Shown: piece after piece, positions 1 through 7,852 of the stretch
Layout of the letters: every line of letters begins with the position of its first letter
Numbering within the stretch: the first letter of the stretch is position 1
Assembly (NCBI GenBank): GCA_035500675.1
Contig: DATJXA010000063.1
Coordinates: 1-21,049 of the forward strand
Reading direction: 5' to 3'
Origin: JAGVPT01 sp035500675
Lineage (GTDB): Bacteria; Bacteroidota; Ignavibacteria; UBA10030; UBA8401
DNA length: 21,049 bases
Program-made: the position numbers and the translations under genes
The notes under the pieces: model-generated
The model's database searches: none
Seen by the model: the letters and a program-made list of their open reading frames with translations, nothing else
Told to the model about the DNA's origin: nothing

Positions 1-714
1 AAAAGCGACGGCGTCACGGCCGTGTCGCGTTTTTTGAAAGAAAAAACTCTGACGAATTACAACATCGAAAAAGAGATCGAGGTCATACCGAATTTTGTCG
101 ACACGCGCTTGTTCAAGCGAAAAGAAACAAACTTGCGGAACTCCATCGCCCCCCGCGGAGAAAAGATAATTATCCATACGTCGAATTTTCGCATCGTAAA
201 GCGCGTGACCGACGTGATCAGAATTTTCGGAGTGGTGGAGAAAAAAATACCGTCGAAACTTCTTCTCGTGGGAGACGGTCCGGACAGATCCAACTGCGAA
301 AACCTTTGCCGCGAATTGAAGCTTGAAGACCGGGTGATCTTCCTTGGCAAGCAGGCCGAGCTTGTGGAATTGCTTTCGTCGGCGGATTTATTTTTGATGC
401 CGAGTCAGTCGGAAAGTTTCGGCCTCTCGGCGCTCGAAGCGATGGCGTGCGAGGTCCCCGTCGTGTCATCTAGCGTCGGCGGTTTGCCGGAACTCATCGT
501 CCACGGCGAAACGGGATACATCGCGGAAATAGGGGATGTCGAGAGGATGGCAAAATATGCGGTCGAGTTATTGACGAACGATTCGCGCCATGAGAGGTTT
601 GCCAAAGCGGGACGCCAGCGCGCGATAGAAAACTTCGACATCGATCAGATCGTCGCCGATTACGAACGTCACTACGAAAGAATTTTGAACTCAGATCCGG
701 TCCTCGCCCGTTAA
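1..714 (+). CDS. bshA: BshA, N-acetyl-alpha-D-glucosaminyl L-malate synthase (5' end missing)
   Basis: GT4-family glycosyltransferase for the first step of bacillithiol synthesis: it joins GlcNAc from UDP-GlcNAc to L-malate in the cytoplasm. Frame 1 is open from the first base, so the gene starts outside the window; 237 C-terminal residues of a protein usually about 375-385 long are visible. The visible part opens with SDGVTAVS, followed by IPNFVD, HTSNFRIVKRV, LLVGDGP and VIFLGKQ. The GT4 E-x7-E sugar-nucleotide motif (ESFGLSALE) comes next, then AMACEVPVV and GGLPELI. The HTSNFR..KR segment and the overall order resemble Bacillus BshA more than general GT4 enzymes. The GTG at base 22 is internal and not the start. 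The gene runs toward the convergent CPBP gene, with only 30 bases between the stops and no clear hairpin there. BshB and BshC are not in the window. Another GT4 enzyme is possible but less likely. Confidence 0.85.
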   Translation, partial: KSDGVTAVSRFLKEKTLTNYNIEKEIEVIPNFVDTRLFKRKETNLRNSIAPRGEKIIIHTSNFRIVKRVTDVIRIFGVVEKKIPSKLLLVGDGPDRSNCENLCRELKLEDRVIFLGKQAELVELLSSADLFLMPSQSESFGLSALEAMACEVPVVSSSVGGLPELIVHGETGYIAEIGDVERMAKYAVELLTNDSRHERFAKAGRQRAIENFDIDQIVADYERHYERILNSDPVLAR

Positions 715-744
715 TCTTGCCGAACTCCTCCGACTCTTTTCATC

Positions 745-1512
745 CTACCGCGCCACAAGAGTGAGATACGCGAACCGCACGACAAAAGGTAATCCGTAGA
801 AAAAGGCTTGCGAGAGCATCGGCGTAAGAAGGCTCCGAGTGCGGTAGTACACTAGACCGCCGTAGAGCCCGATCGCTAAAGCAAAAGCATATTCAAGAAC
901 GTCCCCTCCGTACACCGGCACGTTCGTTCGGCCTGCTGCAAACGCCGCGGTCGTAAAAAGAACGACGATCGGTATTTCAAAGGATCTAAAAACGATCTTT
1001 TCAGGCCAATACTTCGCGAGAAGCGTTTGAAACAATCCGTGAAATAGGATCTCATCCGCGACGGCTGCAACCATCCACTGAAAGACAATCCAGCCGACCA
1101 TATCTGCCCGGCTGAGATGTTTTAAATAGACAGGCAGATTTCCTGTTTCAAACAGAGGAATCCCCACCAGCGCGACAATGATCACGAGCGCGACGCCGTA
1201 GAACCTGACAAGGATCGCCATCGAAAGGCGTATTGTGGAGGAATTGATGCCGTAGCTCCACAAGTGGCCGCGTGAAAGGACAGTGATCGCGAACATGCCT
1301 ATGGCAAACTGCCACACATGGTGTTCAAAGAGCCCGGTCAGTCCGGGAGCCAGCGATGGCGGCAACGGCAGGGTTTTAGACAAGAGATGCAGTGAAGCAA
1401 CCCACTCGATAAGAGCAAAACACACGAACACCGCGAGAAGCGCTCCAACTTTTGCGCCAATGGAAACAAGCTGGTTGGGCTTCGAATCAGGAAGGGCATG
1501 ATGCTTTTGCAT
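745..1512 (-). CDS. CPBP-family (Abi-like) membrane protein with degenerate protease motifs
   Basis: A 255-residue, very hydrophobic protein with about seven or eight predicted membrane helices (near residues 20-42, 66-82, 98-120, 138-158, 180-194, 208-224 and 230-252). The layout matches CPBP (CAAX protease and bacteriocin-processing) intramembrane metalloproteases. Family members carry EExxxR, then FxxxH, then HxxxN/B. Here the first motif reads DEILFH (D153, E154, H158), so one Glu remains and Arg has become His. The second place reads FAAGR (191-195) with no His, and the third reads SQAFF (234-238) with no His or Asn. Metal binding therefore looks lost or altered, and no activity can be claimed. 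The start is the ATG at 1512. A gene on the other strand begins 32 bases away, so the two form a tight head-to-head pair. Family placement is likely; function is unknown. Confidence 0.65.
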   Translation of the reverse strand: MQKHHALPDSKPNQLVSIGAKVGALLAVFVCFALIEWVASLHLLSKTLPLPPSLAPGLTGLFEHHVWQFAIGMFAITVLSRGHLWSYGINSSTIRLSMAILVRFYGVALVIIVALVGIPLFETGNLPVYLKHLSRADMVGWIVFQWMVAAVADEILFHGLFQTLLAKYWPEKIVFRSFEIPIVVLFTTAAFAAGRTNVPVYGGDVLEYAFALAIGLYGGLVYYRTRSLLTPMLSQAFFYGLPFVVRFAYLTLVAR

Positions 1513-1544
1513 TTCGCGGGCGAAAAAATTACTTTGAGATTGTC

Positions 1545-1970
1545 ATGAACGATCTGTCAAGCCGCCTTACGGAAGAATTGCTCGAATATTTTCGGACCGA
1601 AAAGTACACGATCCTCGGAGCGAAAAATGTCGAGGGATATCGTCCGCCTCAACGCCTCCACAATGACGGCTTCGGCGACCAGCAGCAGAAACAGCCGGCT
1701 GTCTTCGGTTTCGACGAGACCAGCAAACGCTATGTCATTGGCGTGATAAAAGCAGACAATGCCGAATTGGAATCGGCCCATTCATTGACCGAGTACGACG
1801 TCTTCTTTGACCACCGGAATTCGGAGAACGGAGAATCGTCGCGCGTCTGCTTCCTTCTTCCCCCGAAATTGATCCCGGAATTCACAGCGATGATCACTCA
1901 TTACATTCATCGCGATTACTGGAAAAACATGACGATCATCCGCTCTAAACTTGCCGGAGATGCATCGTAA
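1545..1970 (+). CDS. Conserved-looking small protein of unknown function, possible PD-(D/E)xK-like fold
   Basis: A 141-residue soluble protein that I do not recognise by name. The ATG at 1545 is preferred over upstream in-frame codons because those lie inside the oppositely oriented membrane-protein gene. The N-terminus is an amphipathic helix (about 1-20), followed by RPPQRLHNDGFGD (about 30-42). PAVFGFDETSKRYVIGVIKAD (about 48-68) has the rhythm of a restriction-endonuclease-like core: hydrophobic-D, a short turn, then a strand ending in x-x-K. The usual Glu before xK is Val here, so any nuclease relation is weak inference. EYDVFFDHR follows near 80, then a helix (about 106-125) and a C-terminal strand. 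There is no signal peptide or membrane segment. It starts 32 bases from the divergent CPBP gene and ends 8 bases from the convergent pcrA stop, so it is probably transcribed alone. Confidence 0.6.
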   Translation: MNDLSSRLTEELLEYFRTEKYTILGAKNVEGYRPPQRLHNDGFGDQQQKQPAVFGFDETSKRYVIGVIKADNAELESAHSLTEYDVFFDHRNSENGESSRVCFLLPPKLIPEFTAMITHYIHRDYWKNMTIIRSKLAGDAS

Positions 1971-1978
1971 GGGTCGCC

Positions 1979-4225
1979 TCAAAGAACGCGAAGGTTTGCG
2001 TACTTCAGCATGAGGTTCTTCGGCCCCACACTTTCGAACAATACGACCGCTTTTGACGATTCTCCCGACCCCGCGAGCTGAAGGACTTTTCCTCTTCCAA
2101 AAGATTCATGTTCAACGCGGCTGCCCACCCGGAGCGTTTCTACCTCCTGAGATTCATTCTCGTAATCGGGGCTCCCGTCGACGTCAAAATGAGAAGCAGC
2201 GAAGTTCTCTTTCCCGCGGCCGTATTTCCATGAACGGCCGTCGCCCGAAAATGTCGTTCGCTGCGGATGGCCGGCGGCGGCAGTATGGAGGTGGCGAGAC
2301 GATTCATGCTGGATAAGGGAAGCATCGATCTCTTCTCCAAACCTTGAAAGCACTGGATACGTCACATCGCCGAAACGATAGCGGAGGCGTGTGTGCGTCA
2401 AGTATAATTTTTTCATTGCGCGAGTGATGCCTACATAGAACAAACGTCGCTCTTCTTCGAGTTCGTCGGGCTCCGGCGCAACCTGATACAACGGGAACAA
2501 TCCCTCTTCCAAACCGGCAACAAAGACGACGGGAAACTCAAGACCCTTTGCGGAATGAAGCGTCATAAGCGTTACGGCATTCCGTCGGTCCACGACCTCG
2601 TCGGTTGGAGAAACGAGAGAGACCTCTTCGAGAAAGTTTTCGAGCGAGGCATCGGGGTTTGCCGAGGTGAATTCCGACAACGCGGAGAGCAATTCCTGTA
2701 TATTTTCCCAACGGCCGAGCGCTTCCGGCGTCGCTTCTTCTTTGAGGGCGCGTAAAATTCCCAGCTCGTCGACCAATGCGCGGGCGACCTCGTTTGCCGA
2801 CATCTGCGATGTGAGGGCGATATATTTTTCGATGAGCTGCACGAACTGAGCAACGGCATTCCGCGTCCGCTCCCCGATCGAAGAAATCGCATTGATGTTC
2901 TTCAGGACTTCGAAAAAAGTCTTGGGCGCGCCGGCTTGCTGGCCGTGCAGCAACAATCTTTCTATCGTTGTATCTCCGATTCCGCGCGACGGGAAATTGA
3001 GGATCCTCATCAGACTTTCTTCGTCCTTGGGATTGACGATGACGCGCAGATACGCAAGAACGTCCTTGATCTCTTTCCGTTTGTAGAACTCTACCCCGCC
3101 GACGATGACGTACGGAATGCCGCTCCTCCGCAACCCATCCTCGAGCGATCGGGATTGCGCGTTGGTGCGGTAGAGGATCGCAAAGTCTTTGAGGTCGAGC
3201 TTTTGCTTCGCGCACTGCTCCTGAATGTGCGAAACGATCTTCATGCCCTCATCTTTATCGTCTTCCGCTTCGATCATCGTCACGACATCGCCCTGAGCGT
3301 TGGATGTCCATAGGGTCTTGTGAATCTGATTCTTATTGTTCTTGATGACAGAATCCGCAGCGGCAAGGATCGTTTTCGTGGAACGGTAGTTCTGTTCCAG
3401 CCTGAAGACTTTGCATTCTGGGTAATCCCGCTCAAAATCGAGAATATTCTTGATATCCGCCCCGCGAAAGGCATAAATGCTTTGCGCGTCATCCCCGACA
3501 ACGCAGATATTTTTAAAGCGGCTCGCAAGCAAGTTGATCAGAACATACTGGGCGCGGTTCGTATCCTGATATTCGTCGACAAGAAGGTAGCGGAACCGGT
3601 ACTGGTATTTCTCGAGAATGCTTTCGTTCTTGCGGAAGAGTTCGATCGGTTTTAGGAGGAGGTCGTCAAAATCCATCGCGTTGTTTCTGCGAAGCCGTTC
3701 CTGGTACTCGGCATAGACCGCTGCTGTGCGTTGCTCGAGCGGGTCCTTTGCCACGTTATCGTATTCCGAGGGCGAAACGAGATGATTTTTTGCACCGCTG
3801 ATACGGGCCTGTATTCCCCGGGGGTTAAATTGCTGCGCGGAAATGTTGAGCGAAGACATGACGGTTTTGACGAGCCCAAGACTATCGTCGCTGTCGTAGA
3901 TCGTGAAGTTTCGTTCGAACCCGATCGCCTCGCATTCGTGCCGCAGGATGCGCGCGAAGATGGAATGAAATGTCCCGGCCCAAACGTCCTTTGCATTGTC
4001 GCCGACCAATTTTTCGATCCGGCTCTTCATCTCCTTCGCGGCTTTGTTCGTAAAGGTGAGGGCGAGTATTTGATAGGGCTTGATCCCCTGTTCGATGAGG
4101 TGCGCAACGCGGAACGTCAGTACACGCGTCTTTCCGCTCCCGGCTCCGGCGACGATCATCACCGGTCCGTCGACCACCGAGACCGCTTGCTGTTGAACAG
4201 GATTTAAGTCTGATGTCATTTCCAT
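1979..4225 (-). CDS. pcrA: UvrD/PcrA-type ATP-dependent 3'-5' DNA helicase
   Basis: Superfamily 1A helicase for nucleotide-excision and mismatch repair and for clearing proteins from DNA; 748 residues, the usual PcrA/UvrD size. The motifs appear in order: Q-motif LNPVQQQAV, Walker A GAGSGKT (about 27-33), Walker B DEYQDTNRAQ, motif III GDDAQSIYAFRGA, motif IV LEQNYRST, motif V TLHSAKGLEFPVVF and motif VI RRLFYVGITRA. The last 45 residues (VGSRVEHESFGRGKVL onward) match the C-terminal Tudor-like module that binds RNA polymerase in PcrA. A TTG start 42 bases upstream is possible, but the ATG at 4225 places the Q-motif at the normal distance; neither has a clear Shine-Dalgarno site. It is the last gene of the minus-strand block, 90 bases after the alkyltransferase, which also has a DNA-repair role. 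Confidence 0.96.
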   Translation of the reverse strand: MEMTSDLNPVQQQAVSVVDGPVMIVAGAGSGKTRVLTFRVAHLIEQGIKPYQILALTFTNKAAKEMKSRIEKLVGDNAKDVWAGTFHSIFARILRHECEAIGFERNFTIYDSDDSLGLVKTVMSSLNISAQQFNPRGIQARISGAKNHLVSPSEYDNVAKDPLEQRTAAVYAEYQERLRRNNAMDFDDLLLKPIELFRKNESILEKYQYRFRYLLVDEYQDTNRAQYVLINLLASRFKNICVVGDDAQSIYAFRGADIKNILDFERDYPECKVFRLEQNYRSTKTILAAADSVIKNNKNQIHKTLWTSNAQGDVVTMIEAEDDKDEGMKIVSHIQEQCAKQKLDLKDFAILYRTNAQSRSLEDGLRRSGIPYVIVGGVEFYKRKEIKDVLAYLRVIVNPKDEESLMRILNFPSRGIGDTTIERLLLHGQQAGAPKTFFEVLKNINAISSIGERTRNAVAQFVQLIEKYIALTSQMSANEVARALVDELGILRALKEEATPEALGRWENIQELLSALSEFTSANPDASLENFLEEVSLVSPTDEVVDRRNAVTLMTLHSAKGLEFPVVFVAGLEEGLFPLYQVAPEPDELEEERRLFYVGITRAMKKLYLTHTRLRYRFGDVTYPVLSRFGEEIDASLIQHESSRHLHTAAAGHPQRTTFSGDGRSWKYGRGKENFAASHFDVDGSPDYENESQEVETLRVGSRVEHESFGRGKVLQLAGSGESSKAVVLFESVGPKNLMLKYANLRVL

Positions 4226-4315
4226 GCGAAGAAAATATTGCGTGGAGAAAAATACGCAAATTACCAAAGTGAAGCAACCAACGGTGGGAAGCGGGGGGAG
4301 AAACGGCGAGTAACT

Positions 4316-4825
4316 TTAGATAATGATCGCGCCTTCGAGCCGTAACAGGAATTCTTTTGTTTTTACTCCGGCCGAGTAGCCGGCGAGAGAACCGTCGTGC
4401 CCCACAACACGATGGCACGGGACGACGATCGGCAGCGGGTTGCTTCCGTTCGCAGTCCCGACAGCGCGGAATCCGCGCGGCACTCCGACCCGTCGCGCAA
4501 GCTGCTTGTAGGTAATCGTCGTGCCATATGGTATCCGTTGGAGTTCTTTCCAGACGCGAAGCTGAAAGGCCGTTCCGATCTGGTCGAGCTGCGCAGAAAA
4601 TTTTGCGAGCTTGCCGTTGAAGTATCGGTTCAATTGATCGATCGCCTCTTTATTGCGGCTTTTATTTTCCACGACGTCGTCATCGTCAAAATGCAAAGAG
4701 AGCCAATCGAAAAAATCTTTTTTCGATTCTTTCGGGATGCTGATTTTGCACACGCCATTGTCGGTGGAGGCAATGTAGATGTGGCCGATCTTGGAATCGA
4801 AAGATGTGCAGTAAACTTTGGGCAT
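4316..4825 (-). CDS. ogt: Methylated-DNA-[protein]-cysteine S-methyltransferase (Ogt/MGMT)
   Basis: A suicide repair protein that moves alkyl groups from O6-alkylguanine (or O4-alkylthymine) in DNA to its own cysteine. With the ATG at 4825 it has 169 residues, typical for Ogt. The acceptor motif is PCHRVV with Cys137. The helix-turn-helix reads YGTTITYKQLA (about 100-110), followed by GFRAVGTANGSNP (118-130), which holds the base-flipping arginine (R120) and the Asn of the Asn hinge (N126). The C-terminal LAGYSAGVKTKEFLLRLEG is canonical. A longer frame from a TTG at 4906 would add 27 residues with no family likeness, so the ATG is chosen. It lies between acs and pcrA on the same strand and may be cotranscribed with pcrA. 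No Ada-type regulatory domain is present. Confidence 0.93.
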   Translation of the reverse strand: MPKVYCTSFDSKIGHIYIASTDNGVCKISIPKESKKDFFDWLSLHFDDDDVVENKSRNKEAIDQLNRYFNGKLAKFSAQLDQIGTAFQLRVWKELQRIPYGTTITYKQLARRVGVPRGFRAVGTANGSNPLPIVVPCHRVVGHDGSLAGYSAGVKTKEFLLRLEGAIII

Positions 4826-5046
4826 ACGATGCGAAGTTGACGGTAGAAACTTCTCCCGCTCGATCGAGGAACGACCAAATATATGAAAGTTGAAAAATCG
4901 GCGCAAGTGGAATCTTGCGCGTGTGAAAAGAAGGAATTGACGACGCTGTCATGAGTGAACGAAAATTGAAATCGTTCGCGATCCTTTGAACTTGTCGGCG
5001 GCTCTACCTAGGTCGTTTGTCTTTTCAACCGAAGTAAATTCTCACG

Positions 5047-7023
5047 TCACTCTTCGTCTTCGTGATGCCGCAACTTTTCGAGGACAGAAAAATCTTCAAG
5101 CGTTGTCGTGTCGCCGATCGTTGCTCCTCCCGATGCGATCTCACGCAATAATCGGCGCATAATTTTTCCGCTGCGCGTTTTTGGAAGAGCGTCGGTGAAC
5201 CTGATGTCGTCGGGCTTAGCCATTGCTCCTATCTCTTTGGCGACGTGGAGACGAAGTTCTTCTTTAAGTTGAGGCGTCGGCGACCGCTTCCCTTCCAACG
5301 TTACAAACGCGCATATCGCAGAACCCTTTATTTCATCCGGCTTTCCAACAACCGCCGCCTCAGCAACGTATGGATGACTCACAAGCGCACTTTCAACTTC
5401 CATCGTTCCTAATCGATGCCCCGAGACGTTAATAACGTCGTCCACGCGCCCCATGATCCAGAAATAGCCGTCTTTGTCCCGACGCGCTCCATCACCAGTA
5501 AAATACATGCCTTTAATATCGCTCCAATAGGTCTTCTTAAACCGTTCGGGATCCCCATAAACACCGCGCATCATCGACGGCCACGGTTTTTTGATCACCA
5601 GATATCCTCCTTGGTTCGCAGGAACGGATTTCCCTTCTTTATTGACAACATCGGGCTGAATTCCAAAGAAAGGTAGGGTTGCGGTTCCCGGTTTCGTCGG
5701 TGTAGCTCCAGGAAGCGGAGTGATCATAATAGAACCAGTCTCGGTCTGCCACCATGTGTCCACGATGGGACATTTTCCTTTTCCGATGATCTTATTATAC
5801 CACATCCACGCTTCAGGATTGATCGGTTCGCCGACTGTGCCGAGCAAGCGAATGGAGCTGAGATTGTGCTTAAGCGGCCATTGCTCGCCCCACTTAATAA
5901 AAGCGCGAATGGCGGTTGGCGCGGTATAGAAAATGTTCACTTTATATTTCTCAACAATAGTCCAAAAACGGTCCGGTTCCGGATGGTTGGGCGCCCCTTC
6001 ATACATAACGACCGAAGCCCCGTTTGAAAATGGCCCGTAGACGATATAGCTATGGCCGGTCACCCATCCGATATCGGCCGTGCACCAATAGGTATCCGTA
6101 TCTTTGATATCAAAGACATACTTTGTCGTAAGATAGCAGCCCAGAAGGTATCCTGCCGTCGAATGGACAACCCCTTTTGGCTTTCCGGTAGTTCCGCTTG
6201 TATAGAGTATATAGAGAGGATGCTCCGAGTCGAGCTTTTCGGGTTCACATTCGGCCGATGCAGTCGACATTAGCCCATCCCACCAGTGATCTCGGCCTGG
6301 GGCCATGTTTATTTCAGTACCGACCCTTTTTACAACGATAACGCTTTCGACCGAAGGCGTTACCTTGAGGGCGTCGTCAACGTTCGCCTTCAGCGGAACA
6401 ACATTTCCGCGTCGGTAGCCCCCGTCGGCGGTGACGACGAGCTTTGCTTTTGCGTCGTTGATCCTGTCCTTGAGCGCCTCTGCGCTGAATCCGCCAAAAA
6501 TAACACTGTGTGTCGCCCCGATGCGAGCGCAGGCAAGCATTGTGATCGCGAGCTCAGGAATCATCGGCATATAAATGACTACGCGATCTCCTTTTTCGAC
6601 CCCGAGACTCTTCAAAACATTCGCACACCGGCACACCTCCCGGTGGAGGTCCGCATACGTAAGCGTACGAGTATCGCCCGGTTCTCCTTCCCAAATGATC
6701 GCGGCCTTATTCTTCCGCCATGTAGTCAAATGCCGATCGATACAGTTATACGAGACGTTGATCTTCCCGCCGACAAACCATTGCGCAAAAGGAAGCTTCC
6801 ATCGAAGGACCTTCGTCCATTTTTTATACCACGACAGCTCCTCGGCCATCTTCGCCCAAAATTTTTCGGGGGACTTGACGGACTCAGCGTACATTTTTTT
6901 ATAAACTCCGAACGATTTCAGAGCCGCAGTTTTTACGAATTTTGCATTCGGCTTGAACACGCGATGCTCTTTGAGCATCGAGGTAATGTTCACAGAGCCG
7001 CCCTGTTGACCCGGATTGGCCAT
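5047..7023 (-). CDS. acs: Acetyl-CoA synthetase (AMP-forming)
   Basis: It activates acetate with ATP to acetyl-AMP and then acetyl-CoA in the cytoplasm. It has 658 residues, within the normal 640-660 range for Acs. Visible marks: WFVGGKINVSYNCIDRH near residue 85; the P-loop-like YTSGTTGKPKG; the adenylate motif DTWWQTETGS, whose tryptophan closes the acetate pocket and argues against propionyl- or longer-acyl use; YFTGDGARRDKDGY; the hinge GRVDDVINVSGHRLGTMEVE; and PKTRSGKIMRR near the end, with Lys620 the lysine acetylated in regulated Acs enzymes. The start is the ATG at 7023, supported by a strong AAGGAG 7 bases upstream, which is unusual among the genes here. With idh nearby it fits acetate entry into the TCA cycle. 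No acetyltransferase or sirtuin gene is in view. Confidence 0.97.
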   Translation of the reverse strand: MANPGQQGGSVNITSMLKEHRVFKPNAKFVKTAALKSFGVYKKMYAESVKSPEKFWAKMAEELSWYKKWTKVLRWKLPFAQWFVGGKINVSYNCIDRHLTTWRKNKAAIIWEGEPGDTRTLTYADLHREVCRCANVLKSLGVEKGDRVVIYMPMIPELAITMLACARIGATHSVIFGGFSAEALKDRINDAKAKLVVTADGGYRRGNVVPLKANVDDALKVTPSVESVIVVKRVGTEINMAPGRDHWWDGLMSTASAECEPEKLDSEHPLYILYTSGTTGKPKGVVHSTAGYLLGCYLTTKYVFDIKDTDTYWCTADIGWVTGHSYIVYGPFSNGASVVMYEGAPNHPEPDRFWTIVEKYKVNIFYTAPTAIRAFIKWGEQWPLKHNLSSIRLLGTVGEPINPEAWMWYNKIIGKGKCPIVDTWWQTETGSIMITPLPGATPTKPGTATLPFFGIQPDVVNKEGKSVPANQGGYLVIKKPWPSMMRGVYGDPERFKKTYWSDIKGMYFTGDGARRDKDGYFWIMGRVDDVINVSGHRLGTMEVESALVSHPYVAEAAVVGKPDEIKGSAICAFVTLEGKRSPTPQLKEELRLHVAKEIGAMAKPDDIRFTDALPKTRSGKIMRRLLREIASGGATIGDTTTLEDFSVLEKLRHHEDEE

Positions 7024-7030
7024 GACAATG

Positions 7031-7036
7031 CTCCTT
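7031..7036 (-). promoter_or_regulatory. Strong Shine-Dalgarno site of acs
   Basis: On the minus strand this reads AAGGAG, 7 bases before the ATG at 7023. It fixes the acs start and stands out because most other starts in the window have no such site. Confidence 0.8.
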
Positions 7037-7097
7037 CAATAAAAAATGGTTTGGAAAAATAGTGGCATCACAACACGAGCGCAAACTGCGGTCGCGT

Positions 7098-7715
7098 TCA
7101 CGAGATCAATTTATACCCCATGAACAAACTGATGATCAACAAAATAACGCCGCATCCGCGCGTAATTTTTTCGATAAGCGATTTGTCGAGCTTCATCTTT
7201 TGTTTTTCGACCAGCTCCAGAAGGACCATGAACCATCCGGTCGTTCCAAATCCGGTCCCTAACGCGAAAAACAAATTGTTGTATGCTGAAACCGCGAGAA
7301 TATGATAGCCGTGAATGATGCCAGCGACAGTAATCCAGTAAGCGATAAAGGAAGGATTGGAGAGATAGAGGACAATGCCAAGAAGAAAATAGCGTTTAAA
7401 CCCTGGCGATTCCTCGTTTTTCGACAGCTTCGCCTCGGGGATTTTGAAGAAGGTCGTTTTAATGCCGAAAGCAAGGAAGATGAAGAACGTCGCGATCTGA
7501 AAAATGAGATCGACATGGGGGTTCGTGCTGAGCGATGAAATGCCGAACATTGCCGCAGCACAGTACACAAAATCCATCCATCCAGACCCGGTCCCTATCA
7601 TTAATCCCTGGGCAGTATTATTCGACAACCCCTTCATCATCACAGCGATGTTGATGGGGCCGATGGGGACGGATGAAAAGAATCCGATGATAAAACCGAC
7701 AACGAAGGCGATCAT
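7098..7715 (-). CDS. LysE/RhtB-family small-molecule exporter
   Basis: An inner-membrane efflux protein of the LysE superfamily (amino acids and related small molecules); 205 residues and about six membrane helices, the family norm. The N-terminal helix carries VPIGPINIAVM, matching the family's GP(G/N)-containing helix 1. Further helices lie near 40-58, 65-82, 110-130, 145-163 and 185-205. The ATG at 7715 is chosen because it puts helix 1 directly at the N-terminus. A GTG 45 bases upstream would add a polar, cysteine-containing stretch not expected in the family. It precedes acs on the same strand with a 74-base gap. The substrate cannot be told from sequence. Confidence 0.8.
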   Translation of the reverse strand: MIAFVVGFIIGFFSSVPIGPINIAVMMKGLSNNTAQGLMIGTGSGWMDFVYCAAAMFGISSLSTNPHVDLIFQIATFFIFLAFGIKTTFFKIPEAKLSKNEESPGFKRYFLLGIVLYLSNPSFIAYWITVAGIIHGYHILAVSAYNNLFFALGTGFGTTGWFMVLLELVEKQKMKLDKSLIEKITRGCGVILLIISLFMGYKLIS

Positions 7716-7852
7716 TAAAAAATTCAGTTGTAAGAAAAACGCAGGGCAACGATTGCGCACGCACTGTGGAACGCGGCGTCGCGGGGGATTTCACATTTCA
7801 GCGATTATTACGAAGTGGAAGATAAAAGAATTGGCGATGAATCGCAAAATCT

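Noticed and set aside
3882..4418. A 178-codon minus-strand frame overlapping the start of pcrA and the end of ogt
   Set aside because: It overlaps two solid genes in another frame and reads as a low-quality, Arg/Ser-rich translation typical of a frame shadow.
5006..5013. ACCTAGGT perfect palindrome downstream of acs
   Set aside because: An 8-base palindrome is expected by chance at this scale and nothing nearby supports an operator or terminator.
6286..7062. A 258-codon open frame on the plus strand opposite acs
   Set aside because: It is antisense to highly conserved acs motifs and its translation shows no recognisable protein features.
7834..7845. GCGAT-GA-ATCGC hairpin just after the dus stop, followed by a partly T-rich stretch on the minus strand
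   Set aside because: The stem is only 4-5 bases and the tail is not a clean U-run, so it is too weak to call a terminator.
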